64,000 nt of DNA from Mesostigma viride (Eukaryota; Streptophyta; Mesostigmatophyceae; Mesostigmatales; Mesostigmataceae): positions 2,595,060 to 2,659,059 of the forward strand of contig RPFO01000392.1 of the NCBI GenBank assembly GCA_009746045.1, read 5' to 3'. Under the pieces are notes generated by a model. It did not search any database. It was not told the DNA's origin and was given only the letters and a program-made list of their open reading frames with translations. Every line of letters begins with the position of its first letter. The stretch's first letter is position 1. The translations under genes were made by a program, and so were the position numbers. Below are positions 49,101 through 60,350 of the stretch, one piece after another.

Positions 49101-52100
49101 CAATGGCGAGCGGGACAGGTGGCGGCGCACTGTCGTCTGCGTTGCCCGGCAATGACTTTGGGGACTTCAGTGAGGCGCAGGGCGGGTCACAAGCCGCCAC
49201 CAGCACGGCCCCTGCACCCGCTGCTGCCACGTTTGGGGGCGATAAGGGCAGCGTGCCGACCAGTTTGGCGCGCCCACCTATGCTGGAGCTGGACTTTGGG
49301 GACTTTGCCGAGGCGGAGGGGGAGAGGTCTGCTGCGGATGCCAGCACCGGGCTGGGCGCAGGTGGGTCATCATCGTCATTTGCCACCAGCATGACTCATG
49401 CGCCGCTGGGTGGGGTGGAGGGGTTGTCATCTGTGCTGGAGTTTGGTGAGTTCGAGGGGGAGGAGGCCACCTCATCATCGTCTACGTTCGGTGCCACCAC
49501 CACGGTGGCGGCTGGAAGTGGCGGTGCGGATTTCACTGCCTCCTTCGGCGAGGTGAGCAAGGACGACGGCGGCGCGCTCTCTGACTCCGAGTTTGGGGGC
49601 TTCAGTGAGGCGCCCCCTACGACAGTGGGTGCATCATTCAGTGGTGTGCAGGAAACCTCTGCCTCAGGGACGTCATTTGGTGGCTCGTTTGCCGCGTTCC
49701 CGTCACACGGGGATGTGTTTGCCAGTAGCGGCAGCTTTGGGGAGGCAGCCAGCAGCTCTGGCACCGGGTTTGCGCCCCCATCCGGGTTCGCCGCGTTCCC
49801 TGCCGAATCGGGGGGCGCGTTTGGCAGCAACAACACGTTTGGCAGCAACAGCGCATTTGGCAGCAGCGATGCGGTTGCGGGCCGGATGAGCTCAGATGCG
49901 TCCCGCAGCGATGCATGGGGGGTGGGTGTGGGGGAAACCGCGCGGGGGGCGGCGATGGATGGTGGCCTGGAGGATTCCTTTGGAGACTTCACGGGGCCCG
50001 GCTCACCGGGGTACAAGGATCCGGCTGAGAGCACAACTGCAAGCGCTGCGAGCATGAGCCAGCAGGGGGTGTCTAGCCAAGCAGGCTTTGGCCGCACCGA
50101 CTCGGGGTTCGAGGATGAGCAGGGCGGGGACGACTGGGGTTTCCAGGGTGCAGAGCCCGGTCCTGCGGCGGCGCCCGCCACTACTGTCAGCGGCGACGAT
50201 GAGGGGTTCGGTGACTTCTCCTCTGGCTTGGACGGCGGGTCTCCGCCAGCTCCCGTTGAGAGCGAGCCCTTAGGCGCGGGTCAGCCAGGGGGGTGGCACG
50301 GCGCGTCTAACCAGACGGGGCCCGCGTCATCTTCGGCATCATCATCGGCAGCGCCTGCCCATCACGGTGGTGGCGGCTCCTCGCTGAACCTTGCGGAGAA
50401 GAAGGGCGTGCTGCTGCAGCTGATGGAGGCCTCGCAGGCGGCCGCGTGCTCCCAGGCAAGCATGACAGCAGGAACGCACGCGGTTGGATTGGAGCTGCAG
50501 CACTGTGGTTGTGTCTCGTCGCCTCCGGCAATATTATCACATCATCGCATTCCGCATGGCCATGTGATGCCCGGTTTCCTTGAGCCACGCGGCTGTGGGT
50601 GGCCAGATCACGGCCATGTGTGTGCACGCGCTCTGGCTGCCCGCACGCACATGTCTACGCAGGCGTGTTCCGCTGTGTTCTGAGAAGTGGTTATGCAGGG
50701 GCATGTTCTCTTGTGTGGACAATGAAGTCGGGGATAGCTGTGTCAATCTGCGTCACCCTGTGTGGTTTCCGTCCGGTTTTGTCGTCGGGTTGTGCTTTTG
50801 GCTATCGCAGCTGTTTCAGGCCTCAAGGGCGAGGCACACGTGCATGACACAGGATGTGTGCTGGTACCCAGGTCCACACATGGCTGCTGTAAAGACTTGC
50901 AGTGCGCGCGTGGGTCCTGCCTTACTACCAGCCGCCACACCTCCGGATCTCTCCGTATACGCCCATAGTCCAGCATGCTGCTAACATCCGTACCCCCCAA
51001 ACCCCATCCTTCCCTTGCTTTGTACGCTCCCCCGCTCCGTTGCCCTCTCCCTTCTTCCTGCGCCAGGGTCTGTACTCGTTGGAGCGGCGTGCGTTTGCGT
51101 GTGCAGTGCAAGCGCTGATGATGGGCCCGCGCCTGCCCGCCGGTACTAGCAGCGAGGTCGCGCCCCGCGCTGCTTCGCGCCGCCTGTCGCTGCTGCTGGG
51201 GGTGGAGCAGCAGGCGCATGCGCACGCGGACGCCAGCAAGCGCGGCGCGCGGCTCAGCCATGATGGCGGCGAGAGCTGCAGCCTGCTGTCCCTGCTCAAG
51301 CACGGGCAGGTGGAGGGGATGGCTGTGAGGTGGGTGCCGCGTGGCATGAGGGAGACGGGTGCATGCGCGTGCATGGGGTAGGGAGGGGTGGGCGCGGTGG
51401 AGGGGAAACCGAGTGCATCTGCTCATCAAGAAGTTGGCTGGCATCCATGCATTGAGGATGGGATGTAGCAGGGCTGGCTGGCCTGTTGTTGGAGGAGATG
51501 TGGTCTGCATGAGTTCGCACCACCCATTCCTTGGGTCACGCCTTGCACTCACGTCTTCCCCCCCCCCCCCCCCCCCTTGCACCTGCCCCCAGTGCGTACG
51601 CGCTGAGCTGTCGCCAGTGCGGCGTGGTGCTGCTCATGGCAGGCGCCACCGACGGCGGCCGCGTGTGCCTCACGTGCGGGCAGCCGCAAGGATCGCTCCC
51701 CGCGGGTGTGGCAGGCCGATGGCAGTGGTCCGCGTGTCAGCGCCGGTGGGTCGCCTCGCTCGGCCTGCACCGCACGCGCGTGCCGGTGGCAGATGCCAGG
51801 GCAGCGGACCCCTACGGTGCCCCGCTGGCCAGTGGGCCGGTTGTGGGCCATCGCGGCCCAGGCCACGCGCCCAACGTGGATGACCTGGTGGATGACGCGC
51901 CGCAGGGTGCGGACAGCGCGATGGACAAGTGGCTGGAGAGCTTGGAGCATGGCGGGGCCCACAGCAGCAAGGCCGCAGCGGCAAGCGTCGCGCGGCCCTC
52001 CCCCGCAAAGGGCGGCCCGGCCCCCGTGCGCACACGCTCCGAGGAAGGCAGCGTGGGCGGGAGCGTGGCCAAGGCGGCCGCAGTGTCCTCAGGCACGGCC

Positions 52101-55100
52101 AGCGCGGTGGCATCCCCCCTGGCCATCGGCGGTGCCCCGTTGGACCTCATGGACATGGGTGTGGGCACGCTGGCGGCGGCTAGCAGCACGGCCATGGACC
52201 GAGGCCCGCGCACGGTCGCCAGCAGCGGCGACCTGTTTGACCTGCTGGGCGGGGGCAGTGGGGAGGACAGTGGCCACAGCAGCAGCTTGGGCGGCGGGCT
52301 GGCGTCCTCTCGCTCCTCGATATCGCTCTCCCTTTCCTCCCCGCACATGGGGGGCATCGTGGGCGTGGCGACGCCGGTGGACTCGTCGCTGCACTCGCGC
52401 AACCACCCCATGGATGCGAGCGAGCTGCTGGAGGGGGGCAAGCCACTCTCCACTGTAGGTGCTGGCGCCCCTACCGCTTGGGTTAGGCCAATGCTGACAA
52501 GAGGTGGTTGGGATCCAATTCTGTAGCTCTTGTGGTGCCAGTGGTGGGAGGTCGCACCTGTCTAGTCAAAAGTCACACCCATAAGCACATGCCACACGGA
52601 TGGAAGCACATGTGGCGCCTCCAGGCGCATGCGGTCAGCCACAGTCTTCCCCGCCTAGAGCTCTTGCAGAGTGTGGGTGAGGGTGCTGCGCGGCTGCAGC
52701 ATGCGTGCGTGAGCGGGCGTGTGGGGTGGCTTTTGGGCGTGTGCTGGGCGTCACTCTGTCACCGTCACTTGTGTGACCCTGCTGGCTTCTTACAGCAAGG
52801 GGAAGAATATGGCAACGGCCGTCTCCCTCCCCAGGTTTGCTGCTCTGATCTGTCTGCATGCGTAACGCACCGTTGGCCTACCATACCTTGTGACCCTCAA
52901 TCATCGCAACCTGCCTTGTGCCCTCACAACCCCTGGCCATGCTATGTTCTATGCTATGTTGCTGACCATGTCCCTCTCCACTCATTGTCATGCCACTGCC
53001 ACTTTGCACCTTACTGCACCCCACCCACCCGCCCACCCGCCTGCCCGGCCGCCCGCCCCTCCGCCCGCCCACAGCCCACGGTCAAGGTGTCGCCCTCGGG
53101 GGGGTCCTTCACGGGCGGCCGCTCGCTGTTCGGGGGGGGTCGAGCCACGGACGGTGCGTTGTGCCACGTTGCAACAGCCTGGGCGCGTGTGTGGATGGTG
53201 CGCATGCTGGTTGTTCTCCTGTACAGCATGCCTACATGGCTGTATCTACTGCGCCGCACACAAGCATGGGAGCCACCTTGTGCCTGCCATGTGAAGGCAT
53301 GGCCCCTTGCTGCTGCGATTGATACAGGGTATAGTATGATACAGCGGCCCGCACCAGGTTCAGTAGATACAGTTGTTTTTGTAGTTGCTTCACGCAGAGG
53401 CGCGGGCATGACCACCAGCAAGTAGTGGGTGCTGACCCAAGCAGCTGGTCGGTGGCTGTATTCAGCAAGGGGTGCTGACCCAAGCAGCTGGCCGGTGGCT
53501 GTAGGCAGCAAGGGGTGCTGACCCATGCAGCTGGTCGGTGGCTGTAGGCAGCAAGGGGTGTTGACCCAAGCAGCTGGTCGGTTGCTGTAGGCAGCAAGGG
53601 GTGCTGACCCAAGCAGGTGGTCGGTGGCTGTAGGCAGCAAGGAGTGTTGACCCAAGCAGCTGGTCGGTGGCTGTAGGCAGCAAGGGGTGCTGACCCAAGC
53701 AGGTGGTCCGTGGCTGTAGGCAGCAAGGGGTGTTGACCCAAGCAGCTGGTCGGTGACTGTAGGCAGCAAGGGGTGTTGACCCTAGCAGCTGGTCGGTGGC
53801 TGTAGGCAGCAAGGGGTGTTGACCCAAACAGGTGGTCGGTGGCTGTAGGCAGCAAGGGGTGCTGACCCAAGCAGCTGGTCGGTGGCTGTAGGCAGCAAGG
53901 GGTGTTGACCCAAGCAGCTGGTCGGTTGCTGTAGGCAGCAAGGGGTGTTGACCCAAGCAGGTGGTCGGTGGCTGTAGGCAGCGAGGGGTGTTGACCCAAG
54001 CAGCTGGTCGGTGGCCGTAGGCAGCAAGGGGTGTTGACCCAAGCAGCTGGTCGGTGGCTGTATTCAGCAAGGGGTGCGACCCAAGCAGCTGGCCGGTGGC
54101 TGTAGGCAGCAAGGGGTGTTGACCTAAGCAGCTGGTCGGTGGCTGTAGGCAGCAAGGGGTGTTGACCCAAGCAGCTGGTCGGTGGCTGTAGGCAGCAAGG
54201 GGTGTTGACCCAAGCAGCTGGTCGGTGGCTGTAGGGAGCAAGGGGTGTTGACCCAAGCAGCTGGTCGGTGGCTGTAGGCAGCAAGGGGTGTTGACCCAAG
54301 CAGCTGGTCGGTGGCTGTATTCAGCAAGGGGTGCTGACCCAAGCAGCTGGCCGGTGGCTGTATTCAGCAAGGGGTGTTGACCCAAGCAGCTGGTCGGTGG
54401 CTGTAGGCAGCAAGGGGTGTTGACCCAAGCAGCTGGTCGGTGGCTGTAGGCAGCAAGGGGTGTTGACCCAAGCAGCTGGTCGGTGGCTGTATTCAGCAAG
54501 GGGTGCTGACCCAAGCAGCTGGCCGGTGGCTGTAGGCAGCAAGGGGTGTTGACCCAAGCAGCTGGTCGGTGGCTGTAGGCAGCAAGGGGTGTTGACCCAA
54601 GCAGGTGGTCGGTGGCTGTAGGGAGCAAGGGGTGTTGACCCAAAGATCTGGTCGGTGGCTGTGGACAGGAAGGGGTGTTGACCCAAGGAGCTGGTCGGTG
54701 GCTGTAGGCAGCAGCTGGTCGGTGGCTGTAGGCAGCAAGGGGAGGCATCACAGCAACAGGACATGGCCACTGCCCTCCTGCCCCCCCCCCTCCCCTCCTC
54801 CTCCAGACCTCGAAGGCATGTTTGTAAACGTATGTCCACTTACTCCCAGATTATTGTCTTGCTCCTTTCCACCGGCCTCACCGCCTGGCCTGTCTCCCCC
54901 TGGACTGACGCATCCCGTGTGGCATCCCTAGTGACCTGTCTCGCCTTTCTCATCGCTGGCTGTGTGGCTGACTTGATCGCCCACTGCATCCTGCATGTGG
55001 TGCCTGGTTGAGCATGGCCGTGGATTGAAGCGGGTTGTGGGAGCCCCAGATGCTGTGGGATACCGCCTGGCCATGTGGATTCCAAAGTTTCCAGGGCACC

Positions 55101-55326
55101 CCGACTGATGTTTGTTGACCTCGTGTGCGTGCATGTGTGATGTCCATGTGGACATGCCGCTGCGCTGTGCCTGTGTGCGGGGACAGATAAGCTCATGGTG
55201 GCGTCCAAGCAGCAGTCGTTCACTAGCCCAGCGGTGGGCGCGGCCCACAGCCACTCGCAGTCGCTTGGGGCGTTCCCCACCGATCTGCTTAGCCTGTACG
55301 ATGCAAGCCCGGCCCCACCCTCGTGA
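46184..55326 (+). CDS. Synergin/aftiphilin-like clathrin-adaptor accessory protein, six exons
   Basis: Exons 46184-50455, 51067-51329, 51593-52454, 52796-52834, 53075-53153 and 55187-55326 join in phase to give ~1884 residues. Exon 1 opens with an Ala/Glu/Lys helix, then Pro/Gly/His-rich repeats (PGQ, PPG, GYP), then at least eleven FG(D/E)F motifs such as DFGDF and EFGEF. These are the known ligands of the gamma-adaptin and GGA ear domains. Exon 3 begins with a CRQCG ... CLTCG zinc pair; later DLFDLL and TDLLSLYD resemble clathrin or adaptor boxes. It should act in AP-1 or GGA coated-vesicle traffic. The first intron is GC-AG. The last intron holds a minisatellite. Confidence 0.82.
50456..51066 (+). 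other. GC-AG intron 1 of the synergin-like gene
   Basis: Donor CAG|GCAAGC and acceptor CGCCAG|GG, joining in phase 0. GC donors with a strong CAG|GCAAG consensus are a known minor class. No good GT donor in the same phase was seen nearby. Confidence 0.6.
53154..55186 (+). other. Last intron of the synergin-like gene, with minisatellite
   Basis: Donor G|GTGCGT after GCCACGGAC and acceptor GGACAG|AT; the split codon gives Asp. About 2 kb, of which 1.3 kb is the 43-bp minisatellite. A weaker exon-like stretch at 54808-54840 is not needed to keep the frame. Confidence 0.6.
53427..54741. repeat. 43-bp minisatellite, about 30 copies
   Basis: Unit of 43 bases starting GTGTTGACCCAAGCAGCTGG, with variants GTGCTGACC, GCCGGTGGC and TATTCAGC spread among copies. 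Because 43 is not a multiple of three, the minus strand stays open in long frames (repeat peptide LLPTATDQLLGSTPLAAYSH) that are not genes. Confidence 0.95.
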
Positions 55327-55985
55327 GGGTAGACCTGTACTGTCACCGGCTTAGTGGACCGCCCACTTGGCCTTAGTTTTTATCGGGTATGACGGCGTTG
55401 ATCAGGGAGTCTGAGCCTTGTCCCGAGAGGTCAGGCTGTCTTACAGGGTCTGGAAAGACTTCTTCAGTCTAACAGTGGCCAAATTATGCAGAACATAATA
55501 TAACTTGGGGAATTCAGTCCGTGGTCCCCCAATGGGGACACAAGACTAATTAATCAATTAATGCTGAAAACGAAGATATACTGACAGTTGCAAGGCATTC
55601 ACTTCACCGGGGCCATTGTGAACCGTGCTTTGGCACGCTGCCATGGGGCGGTGGGGCCAAGTGGCCAATCCTGCATGTGCCCATTTTTTAAGAGGGGTAC
55701 ATCTGGCTCATGCACCATGCGGGGCAGCCATCCACTTGCACCAGATCCTGGCGCCTGGTACCAAAGGCTTTTAATTTTAACTAAGAACATCTCAAGGAGG
55801 CAGCCAGCGCAGGCCAGAAATCGGGAGAGTCCGGACATTGGCCGGTAGCTCGAGCCTGCCGTTATCTTGTCCGCGTTTTCTCTGTTGGGAGAACAGGAGG
55901 AAAAAGTACTTTGGACTTAAGACTTACGTTTTTTGCAAAACTTAGCCCTAACCGGGAGAAGACAATTAAGCGTACAACATGGAAA
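55327..55985. other. 3' flank of the synergin-like gene, no gene seen
   Basis: No supported gene; short open frames only. Confidence 0.4.
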
Positions 55986-55999
55986 TTAAAAGCCCGCAG

Positions 56000-56307
56000 C
56001 TAGAAGCCACGAGCCACGAGCCATGCATGAGGTAGCCATGGCTGACGGCGGAGCTCATAACTTTCCCGTTTGAGCACCGAATTTAGCCGTGAATATCACA
56101 ATCGACGCGTCTTTCTAAGACGCACATGCTGATATGATTTTTCGAAGAGTATTACGCAATATATGACCAGCAAACGCTCCTTGACGCAACGCAGCCTGGC
56201 GGCTGCGCTCGGCCATGAAAATACGTCTGCAGCTCCGGCTGCAGCTTCGCCATCAGGGCCGGAAGGCAGTGGTGACACTAGTCGCGCACTGGTGGTCGAT
56301 CGCCCCG
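56000..56307 (-). repeat. Dispersed repeat, copy B (uninterrupted)
   Basis: Reverse-complement copy of the repeat at 44116-44400. Here the sequence continues past ACCACCAGTGCGCGACTAG into unbroken flank, so it acts as an empty-site reference for the 3' boundary of the chromovirus. Confidence 0.8.
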
Positions 56308-58054
56308 AACCCTCCCGGGTTTTCCTCGCCCTCTGCATCACCTGACCCAAAGCGCAGCCGCCCAGGCAAACCTGGCTGGTCTGAGCGCGATTTTGACGTC
56401 GACAGGCTCTTTACCACCTTCGACGTCAACAGGCCTGCCTTTTTCGACATGCCACGTACCCATCAAGATATACTGGAGCTCGTGTTTTACGACGTCACAC
56501 GCCTCACTGCTGGCCCTGTGCCAGCAACTCCATCTCAACACCCACTTTTTCCGCAACGGAGCTGACGGCCGGTTTTCCCACCGCGTATCTGACGCCCTTC
56601 TTCGACCAGCCTGGCCGGCCAGTGGAACCTCCCCCCTCTGGAACGTTCGGTCCCTGTATGCTAAGACCTGCCGGCCCGTCTGCCTGGCTTGCCAACGCGA
56701 GACAACATAATTATTGGGTGCAGCCACCCAGGTGGTGATAGCGATCGCAGCGCTAGCGGATACTTTGTAAGCAAAGCATACGTAGACTTACGATGGATGC
56801 ATTTTAATAATAGCAGCTGCTATTTCGTGGGAGCGTTTTCTACTTTTCTTGCAACCTGCGGGTTGCATCGGTTTAGGTATCATGCTGAGGCGGTAGGAAA
56901 CAAAATTCGTCGATCAACCTCAGCGGCCTATCTGTAAGTATACACAACATTTTTTCGTATTTCCTAACTGGAATGGTTTGACGCGCTGCCAACAGCGGCG
57001 TGTCAGCCGTCTGACGCGCCGCCAACAGCGGCGTGTCAGCCGTCCGACGCACCGCCAACGGCGGCGCGTCAGCCAACTGGCGCGTGCCAAAAACCCTTAC
57101 TAGAAACACTGCTTGGTGCACCTAGAGCAGGTGTAGTTTACACCCTACCCTTGCAGGAAGTAGCCCAGAATGTATTAAAAGCCATATGCGGTACTATGCC
57201 CCTTCTCAGGGATATGTGCTACATGTTCTCCCAACGGAGTTATGTTCTTAATTAATTAAATAATTAATTAATTAATTAATGGTGAGGCACATGGATATTA
57301 TATATTGTCAAGCAGCAGATGCATTGGCTAGGATGCAAAGCAGTTATCTACAAGAGAGACGAGCTGCACTGCTGGAATGACTTTTTCAGGCATGTTTGCT
57401 AAGACTTCAGAGGGCATGCCAGGCGCCAACCTTATGAAAAAATAGCGATCCACCCTCTGACTCACAGGACGACACTTGTTGGTCTATGCTGCGCCTGTAA
57501 TCTGTAAGGGGTTGCTGTACAGGTATCTACGGGTATCTACACGTTATCTACACGTTATCTACATGGTATATACATAGTAGCTAGTACAGCTAGAGCCATG
57601 TCACCTGGCTCACAGGTAGATGTCCCAACCCCAGGCTCATGCCATCCACCTGCAGGTGCCCACAGTGCCAATTGGTGGTGGTTGGGCTGTGACGTCGATG
57701 CAGATGTACATATTATGGTAGTGCCCAACGAAGGGTGGCACCAAAATTTACAAACCCGAGCATATGTAAGATAATTTGCCACCTCCAAATCCGGTAACCA
57801 GCTGGTCGGCATCTCGGAACAGGGTGCATCCGCCTATGGCCGTGGACCGAGGTACTGTGATCGGGCAGAGAGGAAAGTTCGTAGGAACCTTGCACCGGCG
57901 CGCCCACTTTTCCATCCTGGAGCACAGCTTCGTCTAGAAGCAAGACGCAGGTTCAAGGATGTAGAAGGTTGTTGCCTTCCTTTTAGCCGTCACATGCACC
58001 GCGGGCCACGCATCCATCCTGGAGAACCGTCGCAAAGTACCCCTCCTGACGAAC
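56308..58054. other. Host spacer with short repeats, no gene seen
   Basis: No supported gene. Holds a 33-bp triplet repeat (56980-57078), a TAAT-type microsatellite (57249-57280) and short GTATCTAC repeats (57524-57570). Confidence 0.4.
56980..57078. repeat. 33-bp tandem repeat, three copies
   Basis: Units GACGCGCTGCCAACAGCGGC.. at 56980, 57013 and 57046, the third with AACGGCGGCG. Palindromic GCCGCCAACAGCGGC-like core. Confidence 0.85.
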
Positions 58055-58609
58055 TCAGTAGATGGAAACGGAATCCATGTAAACGAACATGGCCATCGTG
58101 CAGACGAACGCAGAGAGCACGGCGACTAACTCCGAGAAGCTGGCGTTGGGGTCGACATTCGCACGATAATAGTCGAAGAGCAAATAGCAGAAAATTGGGC
58201 TCGATACCATAAGTGCGCGAGCCCCTGTAGACATTCCAGATATGGTCCCCAGTAAAAGGCCGGAATCACGAATTTCGGGGCAAAGACCATTGGCGTGGGA
58301 GAAAAAGTCGCTGGCGACCAAGGTACTCGCAGACGCCGAATTCACATCAAGAACCAATGTCAATCCCAGCGCGGCTGCCAAACTTCCCCCCGCAACCAGC
58401 ACTGGACGTAAAGAATCGCATTTCTTGAGCGCCGAGGCTACCGGGACAGCCGGGTGCCGTTTGCGATCCACTTTTAGAATCTTCCCTGGCGGAGCCAGGC
58501 GACTGGCGCCGGCCTGCTGCCGCGTCGGGATATTCGTATGATGATTTCTCTTCTGCGACGCAGAAAGTGCGGGGATCGGGCGACCAGCCACGATCAAGGC
58601 AGGCGCCAT
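58055..58609 (-). CDS. Putative plastid-targeted membrane protein
   Basis: 184 residues from ATG 58609; the frame back to 58645 would use TTG. The first ~70 residues are Ala/Ser/Arg/Pro-rich and low in acid, like a chloroplast transit peptide. A hydrophobic stretch with an Ala-x-Ala end follows (GGSLAAALGLTLVLDVNSASA), as in thylakoid-lumen signals. The mature part has helices near its end (VSSPIFCYLLFDYYRA, ELVAVLSAFVCTMAMFVY). No family recognised by eye. If right, the host is photosynthetic. It is possible that an intron was missed. Confidence 0.55.
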   Translation of the reverse strand: MAPALIVAGRPIPALSASQKRNHHTNIPTRQQAGASRLAPPGKILKVDRKRHPAVPVASALKKCDSLRPVLVAGGSLAAALGLTLVLDVNSASASTLVASDFFSHANGLCPEIRDSGLLLGTISGMSTGARALMVSSPIFCYLLFDYYRANVDPNASFSELVAVLSAFVCTMAMFVYMDSVSIY

Positions 58610-58984
58610 GGTTGGGTTACAGGAACCGAGGTAAAATCCGAGCAAATTCTCCTCTTAAACCTGGGTTCTTCACAATTGGGCGCCTCAGCCTGCAGGGCAA
58701 ATATCGTGGCAATCGAATTGGGCTAATTTCCGGGAAATCGAAAGGGAACGTGGTGAGTCATGCTGGTGACCTGGCGGTGTTGGACGCCCTTTTACGTGCG
58801 CACAGGACAGTACCTAGTGTCGAGCGCCGCGCCGGCCGATGGGCTGACTGCGCATGAGACTCAGTTTGGCCAGTTTGGGCTTGGGAGTTGGGGCAGAACG
58901 AGAGATTTTTAAAAATTATTGTTGAAAGCTTGCGGGATCTTGTACTGCCACGTGTTATGAGGATTGCTGACAGTTGCGTTGCTG

Positions 58985-59423
58985 TTGTTGTTATTGTGCC
59001 CACGCCGCACATGCCACATGGGCATGCAGCAGAGATTTGGAAACGGCCGAGGGCCATGCAGAACACTGACATGACAAACTCAAACAGCGAAACAAAGGTT
59101 GAGTTGAGCAAAGCCAAGGCCTTGAGTTGAGTTGAGTTTATTCCCGCGCCGAAACAAAGGTAATAAGCAGCCCTCCCACAGCTGTTGTTTTTCGGTCTAC
59201 AGTACTGTACGTTGTTGTTGTTGTTGTTGCAAGTTGTGTCCCACGCCGCACATGAGCAGCAGAGAATCTGTGGCCAGAGAATCTACAGTACTAAGTGCTG
59301 CACCCATGTGCGACTTGGGAAACAACAACAACAACAACAACTACTACTACATGACTGTTCAGTGTCATACCCCTCGGCCGTTTCCAAATTCCCAAATCGC
59401 TGCTGCCCATGTGCGGCGTGGGC

Positions 59424-59455
<32 letters not shown>

Positions 59456-59460
59456 CGTTT
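58985..59460. repeat. Cluster of TTGAG, (TTG)n/(CAA)n and CCCACGCCGCACATG repeats
   Basis: CCCACGCCGCACATG appears near 59000 and 59240 and its reverse (CATGTGCGGCGTGGG) near 59410, each joined to (TTG)n or (CAA)n; TTGAGTTGAGTTGAGTTTATT occurs at about 59122. The same units occur at 45060-45190. They form inverted pairs that could fold as hairpins. Confidence 0.75.
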
Positions 59461-59673
59461 GAAATGCACCCAGGAATGCACCCGACAAATTTTGAATCGT
59501 GAAAAGTGGCCAGCGCGGCGCGGCGCGATCCCCTAGGCTCGCGGTGCTGTGACCGAAGCCCAGCGACGCTTGTTTGGATTGTATTGAAAACGAGCGCGCA
59601 AGGCCACGATTTTACTATAGCTTTGGAAGACGTCCATAGACCGCCAAGAACTCTTTTCCAAACCCGATTCGAC

Positions 59674-60350
59674 ATGGTGAGCGGACAAATATTTTTTTAG
59701 AGCGCCTTTTTCCCTGTATTTCCTAGAGTTCCTTTATCTGCCCTTGCTTTCTCGTCTTGAGAAGTCCAGCTGCGGTTGCGCTAACCAGCGTTCTCTTTGG
59801 TGTTTGGTTTCGTTATTGGCAGTCTGGAAAGGGAGCAAAAGGACTGACGGGGAAGCAGTCCGATGCGGACAAAAAGGACAAGAAGAAGCCAGTGTCGCGG
59901 TCTTCTAGGGCTGGACTTCAGGTTCGTCCCTGTGCTGCCGTGCGCCTCATTATAAATGCCCTTTCGGCGCGTGCCACAGTCTTTCTTTCCTTGCGACATC
60001 GGATTCTAATTTAGTATCCGTTTATTTTTTGCTGCTTCCCACATTTGCAGTTTCCAGTCGGAAGAATTCACCGCTTGCTGAAGGGCCGCGTTGCAGCCAA
60101 TGGCCGAGTTGGGGCAACCGCGGCTGTATACAGTGCCGCTATTCTGGAATATCTTACTGCCGAGGTTCTGGAGCTTGCCGGAAATGCTTCAAAGGATCTT
60201 AAGGTGAAGCGTATTGCGCCGCGGCATTTGCAATTGGCCATTCGTGGTGATGAGGAGCTGGATACCTTGATTAAGGCTACAATTGCGGGAGGTGGTGTCA
60301 TTCCTCATATTCACAAGTCCCTTATCAACAAGTCCGGCAAGAGGGATTAA
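59674..60350 (+). CDS. Histone H2A.Z variant, three exons
   Basis: Exon 1 is only the ATG (59674-59676), followed by GTGAGC; exon 2 is 59823-59921 and exon 3 is 60051-60350. Both introns are GT-AG. The 133-residue protein starts MSGKGAKGL like plant H2A.Z, then [52 protein letters not shown] and [16 protein letters not shown]. The last phrases mark H2A.Z rather than canonical H2A. It would replace H2A at promoters and boundaries. This is the clearest host gene and the best taxonomic clue to a plant-type lineage. The single-codon first exon is unusual but the splice sites fit exactly. Confidence 0.93.

Noticed and set aside
46196-50181. Many long antisense and alternate-frame ORFs over the synergin-like exon
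   Set aside because: GC-rich Pro/Gly/Ala coding DNA keeps other frames open; only the frame with the FG(D/E)F motifs is protein-like and splices in phase.
53011-54839. Antisense ORFs of 170-430 residues with the peptide LLPTATDQLLGSTP
   Set aside because: Produced by the 43-bp minisatellite inside an intron; open in several frames, no domain, no start context.
56096-56350. Possible conserved peptide shared with 44089-44313
   Set aside because: The two repeat copies differ by indels that put them in different frames; similarity is at DNA level only.
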